Positions 55,313-64,000 of a DNA stretch of 64,000 nucleotides are shown here, piece by piece. The stretch covers positions 451,738 to 515,737 of the forward strand of contig NZ_BDAI01000005.1 in assembly GCF_002091755.1 (NCBI RefSeq), in the 5' to 3' direction. A program made the position numbers and the translations under genes. The notes under the pieces are model-generated. The model worked only from the letters and a program-made list of their open reading frames with translations, ran no database searches and had not been told where the DNA came from. Source of the DNA: Pseudomonas nitroreducens NBRC 12694 (lineage in GTDB: Bacteria > Pseudomonadota > Gammaproteobacteria > Pseudomonadales > Pseudomonadaceae). The first letter of the stretch is position 1. Every line of letters starts with the position of its first letter.

Positions 55313-56710
55313 ATGACATTGCTTCGCCCACTTCTCCTTGCTCCGTTTCTGCTCTCGCTTGGCGCCTGCGCCACGCAAACCGCCACCGGAAAGAATCCCA
55401 CGCAAGCCCTCGACAAGCTGGTGACCAATACCGCCAGCGCCGGCAACGTTGTGGAAAACAGCGTCCTGCGCGCCGGCAACGAAGCCGCCCTCGCCCTGCG
55501 CCTTCCACGCGGCCTGCTGCAGCTTCAGGTAAGTTGCTCGGCTGAGAGCGCCAACTGGTTATATGTCGACACTCCCGGTCGCATGTACGCTGTGGGCCAG
55601 TCGCAATATCGCGAACCCATCCCGCTGACGAGTGACACCGCCAGAACACTGCGTAGCTTGCCGCAGGTGGTTCAGGCCTGCGCTCAGAACCCGGACTGGC
55701 GCAAACTGGCGAACTTCGAAAGCGGCAACGACGGACATGTCCTGCTGGACATCGCCAGCCTGGAACCACAGCCCGACGGGAGCCTGAAGCTCTGGGCTGC
55801 ATTCGACTACCCGTCGCTGGCCTACGATGCGCCCTACCAAGCGCCTTACGGCAGCAAGGTCGAGCAACTGCAAGTCAATTGCGGCCGTAACACTTACACC
55901 TGGCTGACTGGCTACGACCTGGATCCGCGCCAGCGAGTCACGGATGGCCGCATCGAGGCCTCCCCCAGCGCGCGCACCTTCAGCTCCGCCTCAGCCGACT
56001 ACCTCGCCATCCTGCAAGCTGCCTGCAAGCCGCACGAACAACTGTCCGCGCTGGCGCGGGCGGAGAATCGCGACAAGCCCGCCCCTGATCTGGAAAACCA
56101 ACCTGCGCTGGATGCCGGAGTCGCTCGCTACGTGACCTCCCTGGGCTTCGATGCGCCTCGAAAATCTCTGTCCTACCTACGCACCGAAGGCACCTCGACC
56201 TTCAAGGGAGAAACCAAGCCATTGATTGAGGAGTTCTGGTTCCAGCCGGGCGATACTCCCGGCCTGCTGCACATCAAGCGGCAGGGCACGGGCTACGTCT
56301 CGCAGGACACCAGTTTCATGGGCATGCTGGAGCTCAGCAGCGTGACCCACTACAGCAAGGCGCAGGGCACCTGTGAGGTAGAAAAGCTGGAATTGGAAGG
56401 CAACTGGAAACAGATGCCTGTGGGTGAAAAGCTCAGCTACCGGCTCACTCGAAAAGAGAACTTCAGCATCATCGGCCAGACCCGAGACACCCAGGAAACG
56501 CGCTGCGAGGTGATCCGCGAGTTGTCCGCAGCCGAGCTGAATCCCCAACTATCCGGCAGCGCCAAAGAGATTCATTGCTCGGTAGTCGACGACAAATACA
56601 AGCGCATCGATACCCGATACTTCCTGGAAGACTACGGCCTGGTATTCCGCCAGGGCGATAGCCGAAATGAATTCTATTACTCCGATTCGCGCATCGTTCG
56701 CTTTCGCTGA
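55313..56710 (+). CDS. unrecognised lipoprotein
   Basis: 465 residues from MTLLRPLLLAPFLLSLGAC; lipobox SLGAC with acylated cysteine near residue 19 and AAAGGA nine bases upstream. I do not recognise the family. The mature protein has about seven cysteines, a region rich in short strands (LQLQVSCSAESANWLYVDTPGRMYAVG), a central linker (CKPHEQLSALARAENRDKP), and a C-terminal half (LSYRLTRKENFSIIGQTRDTQETRCEVIRE) that could be a beta-barrel-like or sandwich domain. Base use is slightly less GC-rich than the neighbours. It stands alone between dguR and the hut genes. Periplasmic or outer-membrane location is inferred. Confidence 0.75.
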   Translation: MTLLRPLLLAPFLLSLGACATQTATGKNPTQALDKLVTNTASAGNVVENSVLRAGNEAALALRLPRGLLQLQVSCSAESANWLYVDTPGRMYAVGQSQYREPIPLTSDTARTLRSLPQVVQACAQNPDWRKLANFESGNDGHVLLDIASLEPQPDGSLKLWAAFDYPSLAYDAPYQAPYGSKVEQLQVNCGRNTYTWLTGYDLDPRQRVTDGRIEASPSARTFSSASADYLAILQAACKPHEQLSALARAENRDKPAPDLENQPALDAGVARYVTSLGFDAPRKSLSYLRTEGTSTFKGETKPLIEEFWFQPGDTPGLLHIKRQGTGYVSQDTSFMGMLELSSVTHYSKAQGTCEVEKLELEGNWKQMPVGEKLSYRLTRKENFSIIGQTRDTQETRCEVIRELSAAELNPQLSGSAKEIHCSVVDDKYKRIDTRYFLEDYGLVFRQGDSRNEFYYSDSRIVRFR

Positions 56711-56783
56711 AGCAGTTTCGGGAAGAAAAGACAGCCCCCTGTCACACCGGGGAAGCGCCGCCGGGATGCGTGGTCCAGCGGCG

Positions 56784-56807
56784 CCGCGCCGACAAGCCCC
56801 GGCGCGG
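56784..56807 (-). terminator. GC hairpin after hutG
   Basis: CCGCGCCG and CGGCGCGG with an eight-base loop, 20 bases beyond the hutG stop; no U tract follows on the minus strand, so it is a weak terminator candidate. Confidence 0.35.
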
Positions 56808-56826
56808 CAGGAGGCTGTGTAAAAAC

Positions 56827-57630
56827 TTACCGGCCGTAGTGCTCGCGGCCCCAGGCGATGAAGGTTTCCAGCATGCGCCGGAGTACCTGGGCGGTCGGTG
56901 CGGCGAGGTCTTCGCGGTAGCCGAAGGGTGCGTGCTCATCCATGTAGTTGCACTGCGCGAGTTCCAGCTGCACCGCATGCACGTTGTCCTGCGGCTGGCC
57001 GTAGTGGCGGGTGATGTGGCCGCCCTTGAAGCGGCCGTTGAGGATGTGGCGATAGGCCGGCGCGTCGGCGCACACCGCCACCAGTCGCTCGGCCAGTTGC
57101 GCGTCGCAGCTGGCGCCGCTGTTGGTGCCGATGTTGAAGTCCGGCAACTTGCCGTCGAACAGGTGCGGGATGACCGAGGCGATCGAGTGGGCATCCCACA
57201 GCAGCGCGTAGCCGAATTCTGCCTTCAGCCGTGCGAGTTCGCCGGCCAGGGTCTGGTGATACGGCGTCCAGACTTCCTTGAGGTAACGCGCACGCTCTTC
57301 CGCGGAAGGCGCCTGCCCTTCCTTGAACAGCGGGCGGCCGTCGAACAGGGTGTCCGGGTAGAGGCCGGTGGTGGCCGTGCTGTACAGCGGCTTGTCGTCG
57401 GCCGGGCGATTGAGGTCGATGACATAGCGCGAGTAGCCGGCGGCCAGGGTGCTGGCACCCAGTTCTTCGGCGAAGGCGTAAAGCTGCGGGATGTGCCAGT
57501 CGGTGTCGGCCAGTTCGCGGGCTTCGTCGACCAGACCGGCTTCCACGGCCGGGGTCAGGCGCAGGCCGGGGTGCGGCATGCTGATGAGCAGTGGCACGCG
57601 GCCACGTTTGAATTCGAGAACGTTATTCAT
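56827..57630 (-). CDS. hutG: N-formylglutamate deformylase
   Basis: 267 residues. PLLISMPHPGLRLTPAVEAGL, VIDLNRPADDKPLY, LLWDAHSIAS and NIGTNSGASCDAQL are the conserved FGase segments that bind zinc and substrate. It splits N-formylglutamate to formate and glutamate, the last step of the five-step histidine route used by pseudomonads. It is last in the hut unit and separated from hutI by 217 bases that hold a dispersed repeat. Confidence 0.96.
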   Translation of the reverse strand: MNNVLEFKRGRVPLLISMPHPGLRLTPAVEAGLVDEARELADTDWHIPQLYAFAEELGASTLAAGYSRYVIDLNRPADDKPLYSTATTGLYPDTLFDGRPLFKEGQAPSAEERARYLKEVWTPYHQTLAGELARLKAEFGYALLWDAHSIASVIPHLFDGKLPDFNIGTNSGASCDAQLAERLVAVCADAPAYRHILNGRFKGGHITRHYGQPQDNVHAVQLELAQCNYMDEHAPFGYREDLAAPTAQVLRRMLETFIAWGREHYGR

Positions 57631-57693
57631 GGGTAGTTATCTCCACACCCAGCGAGATGAGTTCATTTTCGTGCTGAAAGTCTGTGCCAATGC

Positions 57694-57830
57694 TTCCCCC
57701 TCACCCCAGCCCTCTCCCAGGGGGAGAGGGGGCCGTCCGTACCGGCCCTACAGCAAAGCGTCATCCTGCACCGAACAGTCCCCTCTCCCGCTTGAGGAGC
57801 GGGGCGCGCAGCCAGGGTTAGGGTGAGGGG
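57694..57830. repeat. CCCTCACCCTAACCC repeat element, copy B (inverted)
   Basis: Read on the minus strand it has the same ends (CCCTCACCCTAACCC and GAGAGGGCTGGGGTGAGGG) and internal word TTCGGTGCAGGATGA as the element at 41755-41869, with extra bases in one arm. It sits in the hutI-hutG gap inside the hut transcription unit. Confidence 0.8.
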
Positions 57831-57847
57831 CTTTTGAACTTGCGGTT

Positions 57848-59044
57848 TCACAACTCTTCGCCGTGACGAATGATGCGCTTGGGCAGGTCGCCACCGAGCC
57901 AGTAGGCCAGTTCGGCGGGGCGCTGGATGTCCCAGGCGATGAAATCGGAGACCTTGCCCGCTTCCAGGCTGCCGTGGCTGTCGGCCATGCCCAGCGCCCG
58001 CGCGGCGTTGAGGGTGACACCGGCCAGCGCTTCCTCCGGGGTCAGGCGGAAAGCGGTGCAGGCCATGTTCAGCATCAGGCGCAGCGACAGCGCTGGCGAG
58101 GTGCCGGGGTTGAGGTCGCTGGCGATGGCGATGTTCACGCCGTGCTTGCGCAGGGCGTCCATCGGCGGCAGCTGGGTTTCGCGCAGGACGAAGAAGGCGC
58201 CCGGCAGCAGCACGGCAACGGTGCCCGATTCGGCCATGGCCATGGCGTCGCTCTCGTCCATGAATTCCAGGTGGTCGGCGGATAGCGCGCCGTAACGCGC
58301 CGCAAGACTGGAACCATGCAGCGAGGACAATTGCTCGGCGTGCAGTTTGACCGGCAGGCCCAGGCGCCGGGCGGCCTGGAACACCCGTTCGACTTGCGCC
58401 GGAGAGAACGCCAGGTGCTCGCAGAAGGCATCCACCGCGTCCACCAGCCCCTCTTCGGCCAGCGCCGGGAGAATGTGGGTGCAGACCTGATCGATGTACT
58501 CGTCGGCGCGCCCAGCGTATTCCGGCGGCAGCGCATGGGCGGACAGGCAAGTGGTGCGTACCGTCACCGGCAACTCCTGCTCCAGACGGCGGGCCACGCG
58601 CAGCATGCGCCGTTCGCTGTCCAGATCCAGGCCGTAGCCGGACTTCACTTCCAGCACGGTCACGCCGTCGGCCAACAGTGGGCGGGCACGCTTGATGGCG
58701 CTGGCCAGCAGTTCGTCCTCGCTGGCCTCGCGGGTGGCGCGCACGGTGCTGGCGATGCCGCCGCCGGCCGCCGCGATGTCCGCGTAGCTGACGCCGTTCA
58801 GGCGCTGCTCGAACTCGCCGCTGCGGTCACCGCCGAACACCAGGTGGGTGTGGCAGTCGATGAAGCCGGGCGTGACCCAGGCGCCGCCCAGGTCGGTGCT
58901 CTGTACCGGGCGCTCGGGCAGCTCGGCACGCGGACCGATCCAGCTGATGCGTTCACCCTCGGTGATGATCGCGGCGTCTTCGATGATGGCGTAGCGGCCA
59001 TCTTTCATGGTTGCCGCGTGGCAGTGGTGCCAGAGGTGTTTCAT
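57848..59044 (-). CDS. hutI: imidazolonepropionase
   Basis: 398 residues of the amidohydrolase superfamily. Metal and substrate motifs: DCHTHLVFGGDRSGEFEQR, KSGYGLDLDSERRML, KLHAEQLSS, GALSADHLE and the C-terminal IASDLNPGTSP. It opens the imidazolone ring to N-formimino-glutamate in histidine breakdown. Its start overlaps the end of the hutH-like gene (ATGA), so they are translated together. Confidence 0.96.
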   Translation of the reverse strand: MKHLWHHCHAATMKDGRYAIIEDAAIITEGERISWIGPRAELPERPVQSTDLGGAWVTPGFIDCHTHLVFGGDRSGEFEQRLNGVSYADIAAAGGGIASTVRATREASEDELLASAIKRARPLLADGVTVLEVKSGYGLDLDSERRMLRVARRLEQELPVTVRTTCLSAHALPPEYAGRADEYIDQVCTHILPALAEEGLVDAVDAFCEHLAFSPAQVERVFQAARRLGLPVKLHAEQLSSLHGSSLAARYGALSADHLEFMDESDAMAMAESGTVAVLLPGAFFVLRETQLPPMDALRKHGVNIAIASDLNPGTSPALSLRLMLNMACTAFRLTPEEALAGVTLNAARALGMADSHGSLEAGKVSDFIAWDIQRPAELAYWLGGDLPKRIIRHGEEL

Positions 59045-60573
59045 TGCAGTCTCCCGATGCTCGCGCCGACGCTTTCCAGTGCTGCCGGGTCGGCCAGCAG
59101 TGCGGTGGCACGGTCGATGTCCGGCGCCAGCCAGCGGTCGCTGTCATAGGCCGGCACCTGTTCGCGCAGCACGCTCCAGGCACAGTCGGTGCCGGCGCCG
59201 AAACGCTGCGGCTTGAGGAATTCAAAGGCCTGGGCAGCCAGCAGGTATTCGATGGCGAAGATGCGCCGGGTGTTGTCGATGGCGCGGCCGAGCTTGAGCG
59301 CGGCGCTGGTGCCCAGGCTCAGGTGGTCTTCCTGCAGGCCGGAGGTGACGAAGTTGTCCACCACCGCCGGCTGCGCCAGCTGGCGGTTCTCGCCGGCCAG
59401 GGAGGCGGCGACGTATTGCACGATCATCATCCCCGAGTTGACGCCCGGCTGGCTGACCAGGAAAGCCGGCAGGCCGCTGACCAGCGGGTTGATCAGACGG
59501 TCCAGGCGGCGTTCGGATACCCCACCCAATTCAGCCACGGCAATCGCCAGCAGGTCGGCGGCCATGGCCACGGATTCGCCGTGGGGGTTGGCCTGGGACA
59601 CCACGCGGTAATCGTCCGGCGTACCCAGCACCAGCGGGTTGTCGGTGGCGGAGTTGAGTTCGGTCTCGATCTGCTTCGCCGCGTGCTCCAACTGATCACG
59701 GCAGGCGCCGTGGATTTGCGGCATGGAGCGGATGCTCAGGGCGTCCTGGGTGCGGATGCCCTTGCTGGCGGCGATGACTTCGCTGCCTTCGAGCAGCGCG
59801 CGCAGGTTGGCACCGACCTTCTGCATGCCCGGATGCGGCTTGAGCGCGATGATCTCGGCGTCGAAGGCGTCGATCTGCCCGCGCAGGGCTTCGAAGCTCA
59901 TGGCGCCGATCACGTCGGCCCATTGCGTCAGGCGCGTTGCGTCGTCGACGGCGAGGCAGCTCAGGCCGGTCATGCAGGGCGTGCCGTTGACCAGGCAGAG
60001 CCCGTCCTTGGCGCCCAGCTGCACCGGCTCCAGACCTTCGGCGGCCAGGGCCTGGAAGGCCGGGACGACTTCACCGCGATAGCTCACGTCACCAATGCCC
60101 AGCAGCGCCACGCCGACGTGGGCCATGTGGGTCAGGTAACCGACCGAACCCTGCGACGGCACGCGCGGGGTGATGCCATGGTTGAGCAGCGCGACCAGCG
60201 CTTCCACCACGCGGCGGTGCAGGCCGGATTTGCCGTGGCTGTAGTTGGTGATGGCCGCGCAAATAATCGCGCGGGTCTGCTCATCCTTCAGCGGTTCGCC
60301 GACACCGCAGGCATGGCTGAGCAATGTGTTGCGCGACAGCTGCGCCAGTTGCTCGCCCTGCAGCACCACGTTGCACAGCGCGCCCAGCCCGGTACTGATG
60401 CCATAGGCCCGTTCCCCCCGGCTGACGATGCGCTCGACGATGCCGTGGGCGTTGTCGATGCGCGCCCAGGCGGCCGCCGACAGTTGCAGCCGCGCGCCGT
60501 GGCGCGCCACCGCGACCAGATCCTGCCAGCGCACTGGGCCGTTGCCGATGGTGATGGGGGAAGCGGACGACAT
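59041..60573 (-). CDS. hutH: HutH-family protein lacking the MIO-forming Ala-Ser-Gly triad
   Basis: 510 residues of the histidine/aromatic ammonia-lyase family: YGISTGLGALCNVV (Tyr57), KDGLCLVNGT, MPQIHGACRDQLEHAAK, NSATDNPLV, and LQEDHLSLGTSA. The segment that normally reads GSVG-ASG-DLAPLAH reads GSVG-YLTHMAH (Q141-H152), so the three residues that cyclise to the MIO electrophile are missing. Compared with P. putida HutH, the positions of Tyr280 and Phe329 read Leu and Pro, while the tyrosine, asparagine, arginine and glutamate of the site remain. Histidine lyase activity is therefore doubtful. It lies between the hutVWX transporter and hutI; pseudomonad hut loci usually have a second hutH. 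Confidence 0.85.
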   Translation of the reverse strand: MSSASPITIGNGPVRWQDLVAVARHGARLQLSAAAWARIDNAHGIVERIVSRGERAYGISTGLGALCNVVLQGEQLAQLSRNTLLSHACGVGEPLKDEQTRAIICAAITNYSHGKSGLHRRVVEALVALLNHGITPRVPSQGSVGYLTHMAHVGVALLGIGDVSYRGEVVPAFQALAAEGLEPVQLGAKDGLCLVNGTPCMTGLSCLAVDDATRLTQWADVIGAMSFEALRGQIDAFDAEIIALKPHPGMQKVGANLRALLEGSEVIAASKGIRTQDALSIRSMPQIHGACRDQLEHAAKQIETELNSATDNPLVLGTPDDYRVVSQANPHGESVAMAADLLAIAVAELGGVSERRLDRLINPLVSGLPAFLVSQPGVNSGMMIVQYVAASLAGENRQLAQPAVVDNFVTSGLQEDHLSLGTSAALKLGRAIDNTRRIFAIEYLLAAQAFEFLKPQRFGAGTDCAWSVLREQVPAYDSDRWLAPDIDRATALLADPAALESVGASIGRLQ

Positions 60574-60622
60574 GCGGAACTCCTGTAGGCGGGGAAGCCC
60601 CCTTCCCCGCCGGTGAATGACG

Positions 60623-61434
<812 letters not shown>

Positions 61435-61438
<4 letters not shown>

Positions 61439-62289
61439 TTGCTGGCCTCATGGTGGCGCGAGCGGCCGTAAGCCTGGGTGATGCGGTCGATGACCACGGC
61501 GAGGATGACAATGGCGAGACCCGCCTCCAGGCCCTTGCCGACGTTGAGGGTCTGGATGCCCACCAGCACGTCCTCGCCCAGACCACGGGCGCCAATCATC
61601 GAGGCGATGACCACCATCGACAGGGCCATCATGGTGGTCTGGTTGATGCCGGCCATGATGCTCGGCAGCGCCAGCGGCAGCTGCACGCCGAACAGTTGCT
61701 GGCGGCGGTTGGCGCCGAAGGCGGTGATGGCCTCCATCACTTCGCGGTCGACCTGGCGGATGCCCAGGTCGGTGAGGCGGATCAGCGGCGGCGCGGCGTA
61801 GATCACCGTGGCGAAGATCGCCGGCACCTTGCCCAGGCCGAACAGCATCAGCACCGGGATCAGGTACACGAAGCTGGGCATGGTCTGCATGATGTCCAGC
61901 AGCGGCAGCAGGATCGCCCGGAAGCGGTCGCTGCGTGCGGCGAGGATACCCAGCGGGATGCCGATCAGCACCGAGATGATCGTGGCGACCATCATCAGCG
62001 CCAGGGTCTGCATCAGCTTGTCCCACAGGCCCACGGCGCCCACCAGGAACAGCAGCCCGACGATCACCACGGTCGGCAGGATGCGCCGGGTGGCGTGCCA
62101 GGCGATGCCGGCGACGATGGCCAGCATCAGCCACCAGGGCGTCGCGCGCAGCACGCTCTCCAGGTTGACGATGGCCCACAGCAGGGTGTCGGAGATGTGG
62201 CGGAACACGTCGCCGTAATTGGTAACCAGGGCATCGACCCAACCGTTGACCCAGTCGGCGATGGAGAAGGTGAAGCGTTCGGGAAACAT
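61435..62289 (-). CDS. hutW: histidine/betaine-type ABC importer permease
   Basis: 284 residues with an N-terminal amphipathic segment and about seven membrane helices. GLGEDVLVGIQTLNVGKGLEAG is the betaine-class permease end, and the coupling loop is AITAFGANRRQQLFGVQLPLALPSIMAGI (about 185-213). ProW-like. Coupled to hutV by ATGA and 62 bases after hutX, as one unit. Confidence 0.92.
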
Positions 62290-62351
62290 GGCACGTACTC
62301 GTCAGGAGTGGGCATCACCGGGGAAGCAGCGCCTCCCCGGATTCGGCGGCG

Positions 62352-63323
62352 TCAGAGCGCGGCCTGGACCTTCTTCGCAGCGTCCTCGCTGACCCAGGTG
62401 GTCCACACTTCCGGGTGTTCCTTGAGGAAGGCCTTGGCCAGTTGCTCGGAGGTGAGTTTCTCCTTGGCCATCTTCGCCAGGTTCTGGTTCAGCAGGTCGA
62501 TGGGCAGGTTGACCTTTTCCAGCACGGCGACCAGTTCCGGGGCCTGGTCGTGGAAGGCCCTGGACAGGCCGACCTGGATCTTCACGTCCTTGTTTACGCC
62601 CGGCTCATCCAGCTTCACCAGGTCGGCCTGGCCCATCAGCGGCGTCGGCGACCAGTAGTAGAAGAGAATAGGCTCCTTGCGCTTGTAGCTCGACAATACG
62701 GCGGCATCCAGGGCCGGGCCGGTGCCGGGGCGGAAGTTGGTGAACTTGTCCTCGAGGCCGTACTTCTTCAGCATCTCGGAGTTTTCCAGCTCGCAGGTCC
62801 AGCCGGCCGGGCAGTTGTAGAAGCGGCCCTTGCCCGGCTCTTCCGGGTCGCGGAAGACCTCGGCGTACTGCGCCAGGTCAGTGACGGCCTTGAGATTCGG
62901 CGCCTTGGCTTCGATGTTGCGCGCCTTGTCGCCCTCGATCACGAAGCGCGGTACGTACCAGCCCTCGGTGGCGCCGACGATGGGCGCGCCCACGCCGACC
63001 ACCTTGTTCGCGGCGGCGGCCTTGTTCCAGGCGTCGCTGCGGCCAATCCATTCCTCGCTGAAAATCTGGATGTCGTTGTTCGCCAGCGCCTGCTCCATGG
63101 TGATGGAGTTGCCCGGCAGGCTGTCGGTTTCGCAGCCGTAGCCGTTTTTCAGGATGATCTGCATGAGGTCGGTGAGCAGCATGCCGCTCTCCCAGTTCAG
63201 CCCTGCGAATTTCACCGGCTTGCCACTCTCGCACCAGCCGGCGGCCTGGGCCGAAGTCATGGTGCCGCCCAGCAGACCGGCGGACAGGAACAGGCCCAGC
63301 AGCGTCTTCTTGGTGTTGTTCAT
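62352..63323 (-). CDS. hutX: histidine/betaine-type ABC importer binding protein
   Basis: 323 residues. Signal peptide MNNTKKTLLGLFLSAGLLGGTMTSAQAAGW, then OpuAC-type binding domain: FAGLNWESGMLLTDLMQIIL, FSEEWIGRSDAW, EGWYVPRFVIEG and LFYYWSPTPLMG provide the aromatic residues that cradle quaternary amines or histidine. CPAGWTCELEN has two cysteines that may form a disulfide. It binds substrate in the periplasm for hutVW; histidine is the contextual guess. Confidence 0.92.
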   Translation of the reverse strand: MNNTKKTLLGLFLSAGLLGGTMTSAQAAGWCESGKPVKFAGLNWESGMLLTDLMQIILKNGYGCETDSLPGNSITMEQALANNDIQIFSEEWIGRSDAWNKAAAANKVVGVGAPIVGATEGWYVPRFVIEGDKARNIEAKAPNLKAVTDLAQYAEVFRDPEEPGKGRFYNCPAGWTCELENSEMLKKYGLEDKFTNFRPGTGPALDAAVLSSYKRKEPILFYYWSPTPLMGQADLVKLDEPGVNKDVKIQVGLSRAFHDQAPELVAVLEKVNLPIDLLNQNLAKMAKEKLTSEQLAKAFLKEHPEVWTTWVSEDAAKKVQAAL

Positions 63324-63402
63324 CTGATGCTCCTAAACGTGAATGAGGTTGGGCAGTGCAAGGGCCGCGCAGGCTTGTGGCCGCGCGGCCGGGCCGGTCT
63401 GT

Positions 63403-64000
63403 TCAGGTGCGGGCCGGCAGGATCAGCCGGTCCGGTACTGCCCGCGTGACGCGGCGGGCGACCAGGTAATAGAGAACGGCCGGAACCACGAGGCCGATGA
63501 TCCAGGAGATATCCACGCCACCCAGGGCGTCCACCATCGGGCCGGTGTAGAACTTGGTGGAAATGAACGGCAACTGCACCAGCACGCCGATCACATAGAC
63601 GCTGATGCCGGGGATGTTCCAGCGGCCGTAGCGGCCATCGGGGTCGGCCAGCGCCGGCACGTCGTAGTGCTCGCGGGTGATGCAGTAGTAGTCCACCAGG
63701 TTGACCGCGCTCCACGGGGTGAAGAAGGCCAGCAGGAAGAGGATGAAGGACTTGAACGCGCCAAGGAACGAATGCTGGCCGAGCAACGCGATCAGGGTCG
63801 CGGCGCCGACGATCAGCAGGACGAACACCAGGCGCTGCACACGGCTCACTTCCAGGTGGCCACGGAAGCCGCTGATCACGGTGGCGATGCACATGAAGCT
63901 GCCGTAGGAGTTCAGCGTCGAGATGGTGATCTTGCCGAAGGCGATGCTGAAGTACAGCAGCGCAGCAACGGCGCCACTGCCGCTCAGGCCGACGATATAG
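63403..64000 (-). CDS. NCS1-family permease, C-terminal part (cut by window edge)
   Basis: The last 198 or so codons; the start lies beyond the right edge. The visible part (YIVGLSGSGAVAALLYFSIAFGK, then FKSFILFLLAFFTPWSAVNLVDYYCI, ending VVPAVLYYLVARRVTRAVPDRL) has the pattern of NCS1 transporters for cytosine, uracil, allantoin and related bases. In the hut locus it may take up urocanate or another imidazole, an inference from position. It is upstream of hutX on the same strand. Confidence 0.85.
   Translation of the reverse strand, partial: YIVGLSGSGAVAALLYFSIAFGKITISTLNSYGSFMCIATVISGFRGHLEVSRVQRLVFVLLIVGAATLIALLGQHSFLGAFKSFILFLLAFFTPWSAVNLVDYYCITREHYDVPALADPDGRYGRWNIPGISVYVIGVLVQLPFISTKFYTGPMVDALGGVDISWIIGLVVPAVLYYLVARRVTRAVPDRLILPART

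Overview
The window is a 64 kb piece of the chromosome of a high-GC gammaproteobacterium, almost certainly a Pseudomonas of the P. aeruginosa / P. nitroreducens / P. citronellolis group. The basis is the pilMNOPQ-aroKB locus next to ponA, the fda-pgk-epd-tkt cluster, the SAH riboswitch before ahcY, the opgGH-dtd-pip block, the D-glutamate dgu locus, the hut locus, and Pseudomonas-type REP elements with GTAGGAGC or GTAGGGCG ends. I see no rRNA, tRNA, CRISPR array, insertion sequence or prophage. Genes are densely packed on both strands with uniform base composition, so this is core chromosome rather than an island.

Layout. 1-5.8 kb (minus): aroB (partial), aroK and the pilMNOPQ operon for type IV pilus alignment and secretin. 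6-8.4 kb: ponA (PBP1A). 8.6-12.8 kb: a membrane protein, a YgjP-type metallopeptidase, a methyltransferase, small lipoproteins and class II aldolase fda. 12.9-17.2 kb (minus): pgk, epd, tktA, covering central carbon metabolism and pyridoxal precursor supply. 17.3-19.6 kb: an ArsR-methyltransferase fusion regulator (SahR type) with a palindromic operator, then metK. 19.7-28.9 kb: ligB, a ferric-reductase-like flavohaem protein, a phosphoesterase, an esterase, a DUF1090 protein, a c'-type cytochrome, a MAPEG protein, an EamA transporter and a lemA-TPM pair. 28.9-31.6 kb: a taurine/sulfonate-type ABC importer. 31.8-36.1 kb: a thioesterase and the glutarate module gcdR / gcdH-gcdG. 36.4-39.4 kb: SAH riboswitch, ahcY, an HD-domain alarmone-hydrolase-like protein, metF. 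39.5-41.6 kb: RhlE-type helicase. 42-48.9 kb (minus): an amino-acid ABC importer, then opgG-opgH for periplasmic glucans. 49-51.6 kb: dtd, pip, a lipoprotein, a Nudix hydrolase. 51.6-55.2 kb: dguABC and divergent dguR. 55.3-56.7 kb: an unrecognised lipoprotein. 56.8-64 kb (minus): hutG, hutI, a HutH paralogue, ABC importer hutVWX and an NCS1 permease cut by the window end.

How the genes work together. The methyl (SAM) cycle is split between two loci that each carry their own SAH sensor: SahR-metK, and the SAH riboswitch-ahcY-HD-metF group. The glutarate genes, the dgu locus and the hut genes are three amino-acid catabolic modules feeding glutamate and acetyl-CoA metabolism.

Most interesting observation. 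The HutH family protein beside hutI lacks exactly the Ala-Ser-Gly triad that forms the MIO electrophile of histidine ammonia-lyases, and it also differs at other active-site positions, while the rest of the fold is conserved. It is either a non-lyase paralogue or an enzyme with different chemistry. Other points worth a look are a run of nine G in pilQ that could slip, a two-copy ~115-137 bp repeat of which one copy sits inside the hut operon, a ~110 bp palindromic element, and the alarmone-hydrolase-like gene inside the SAM-cycle cluster.
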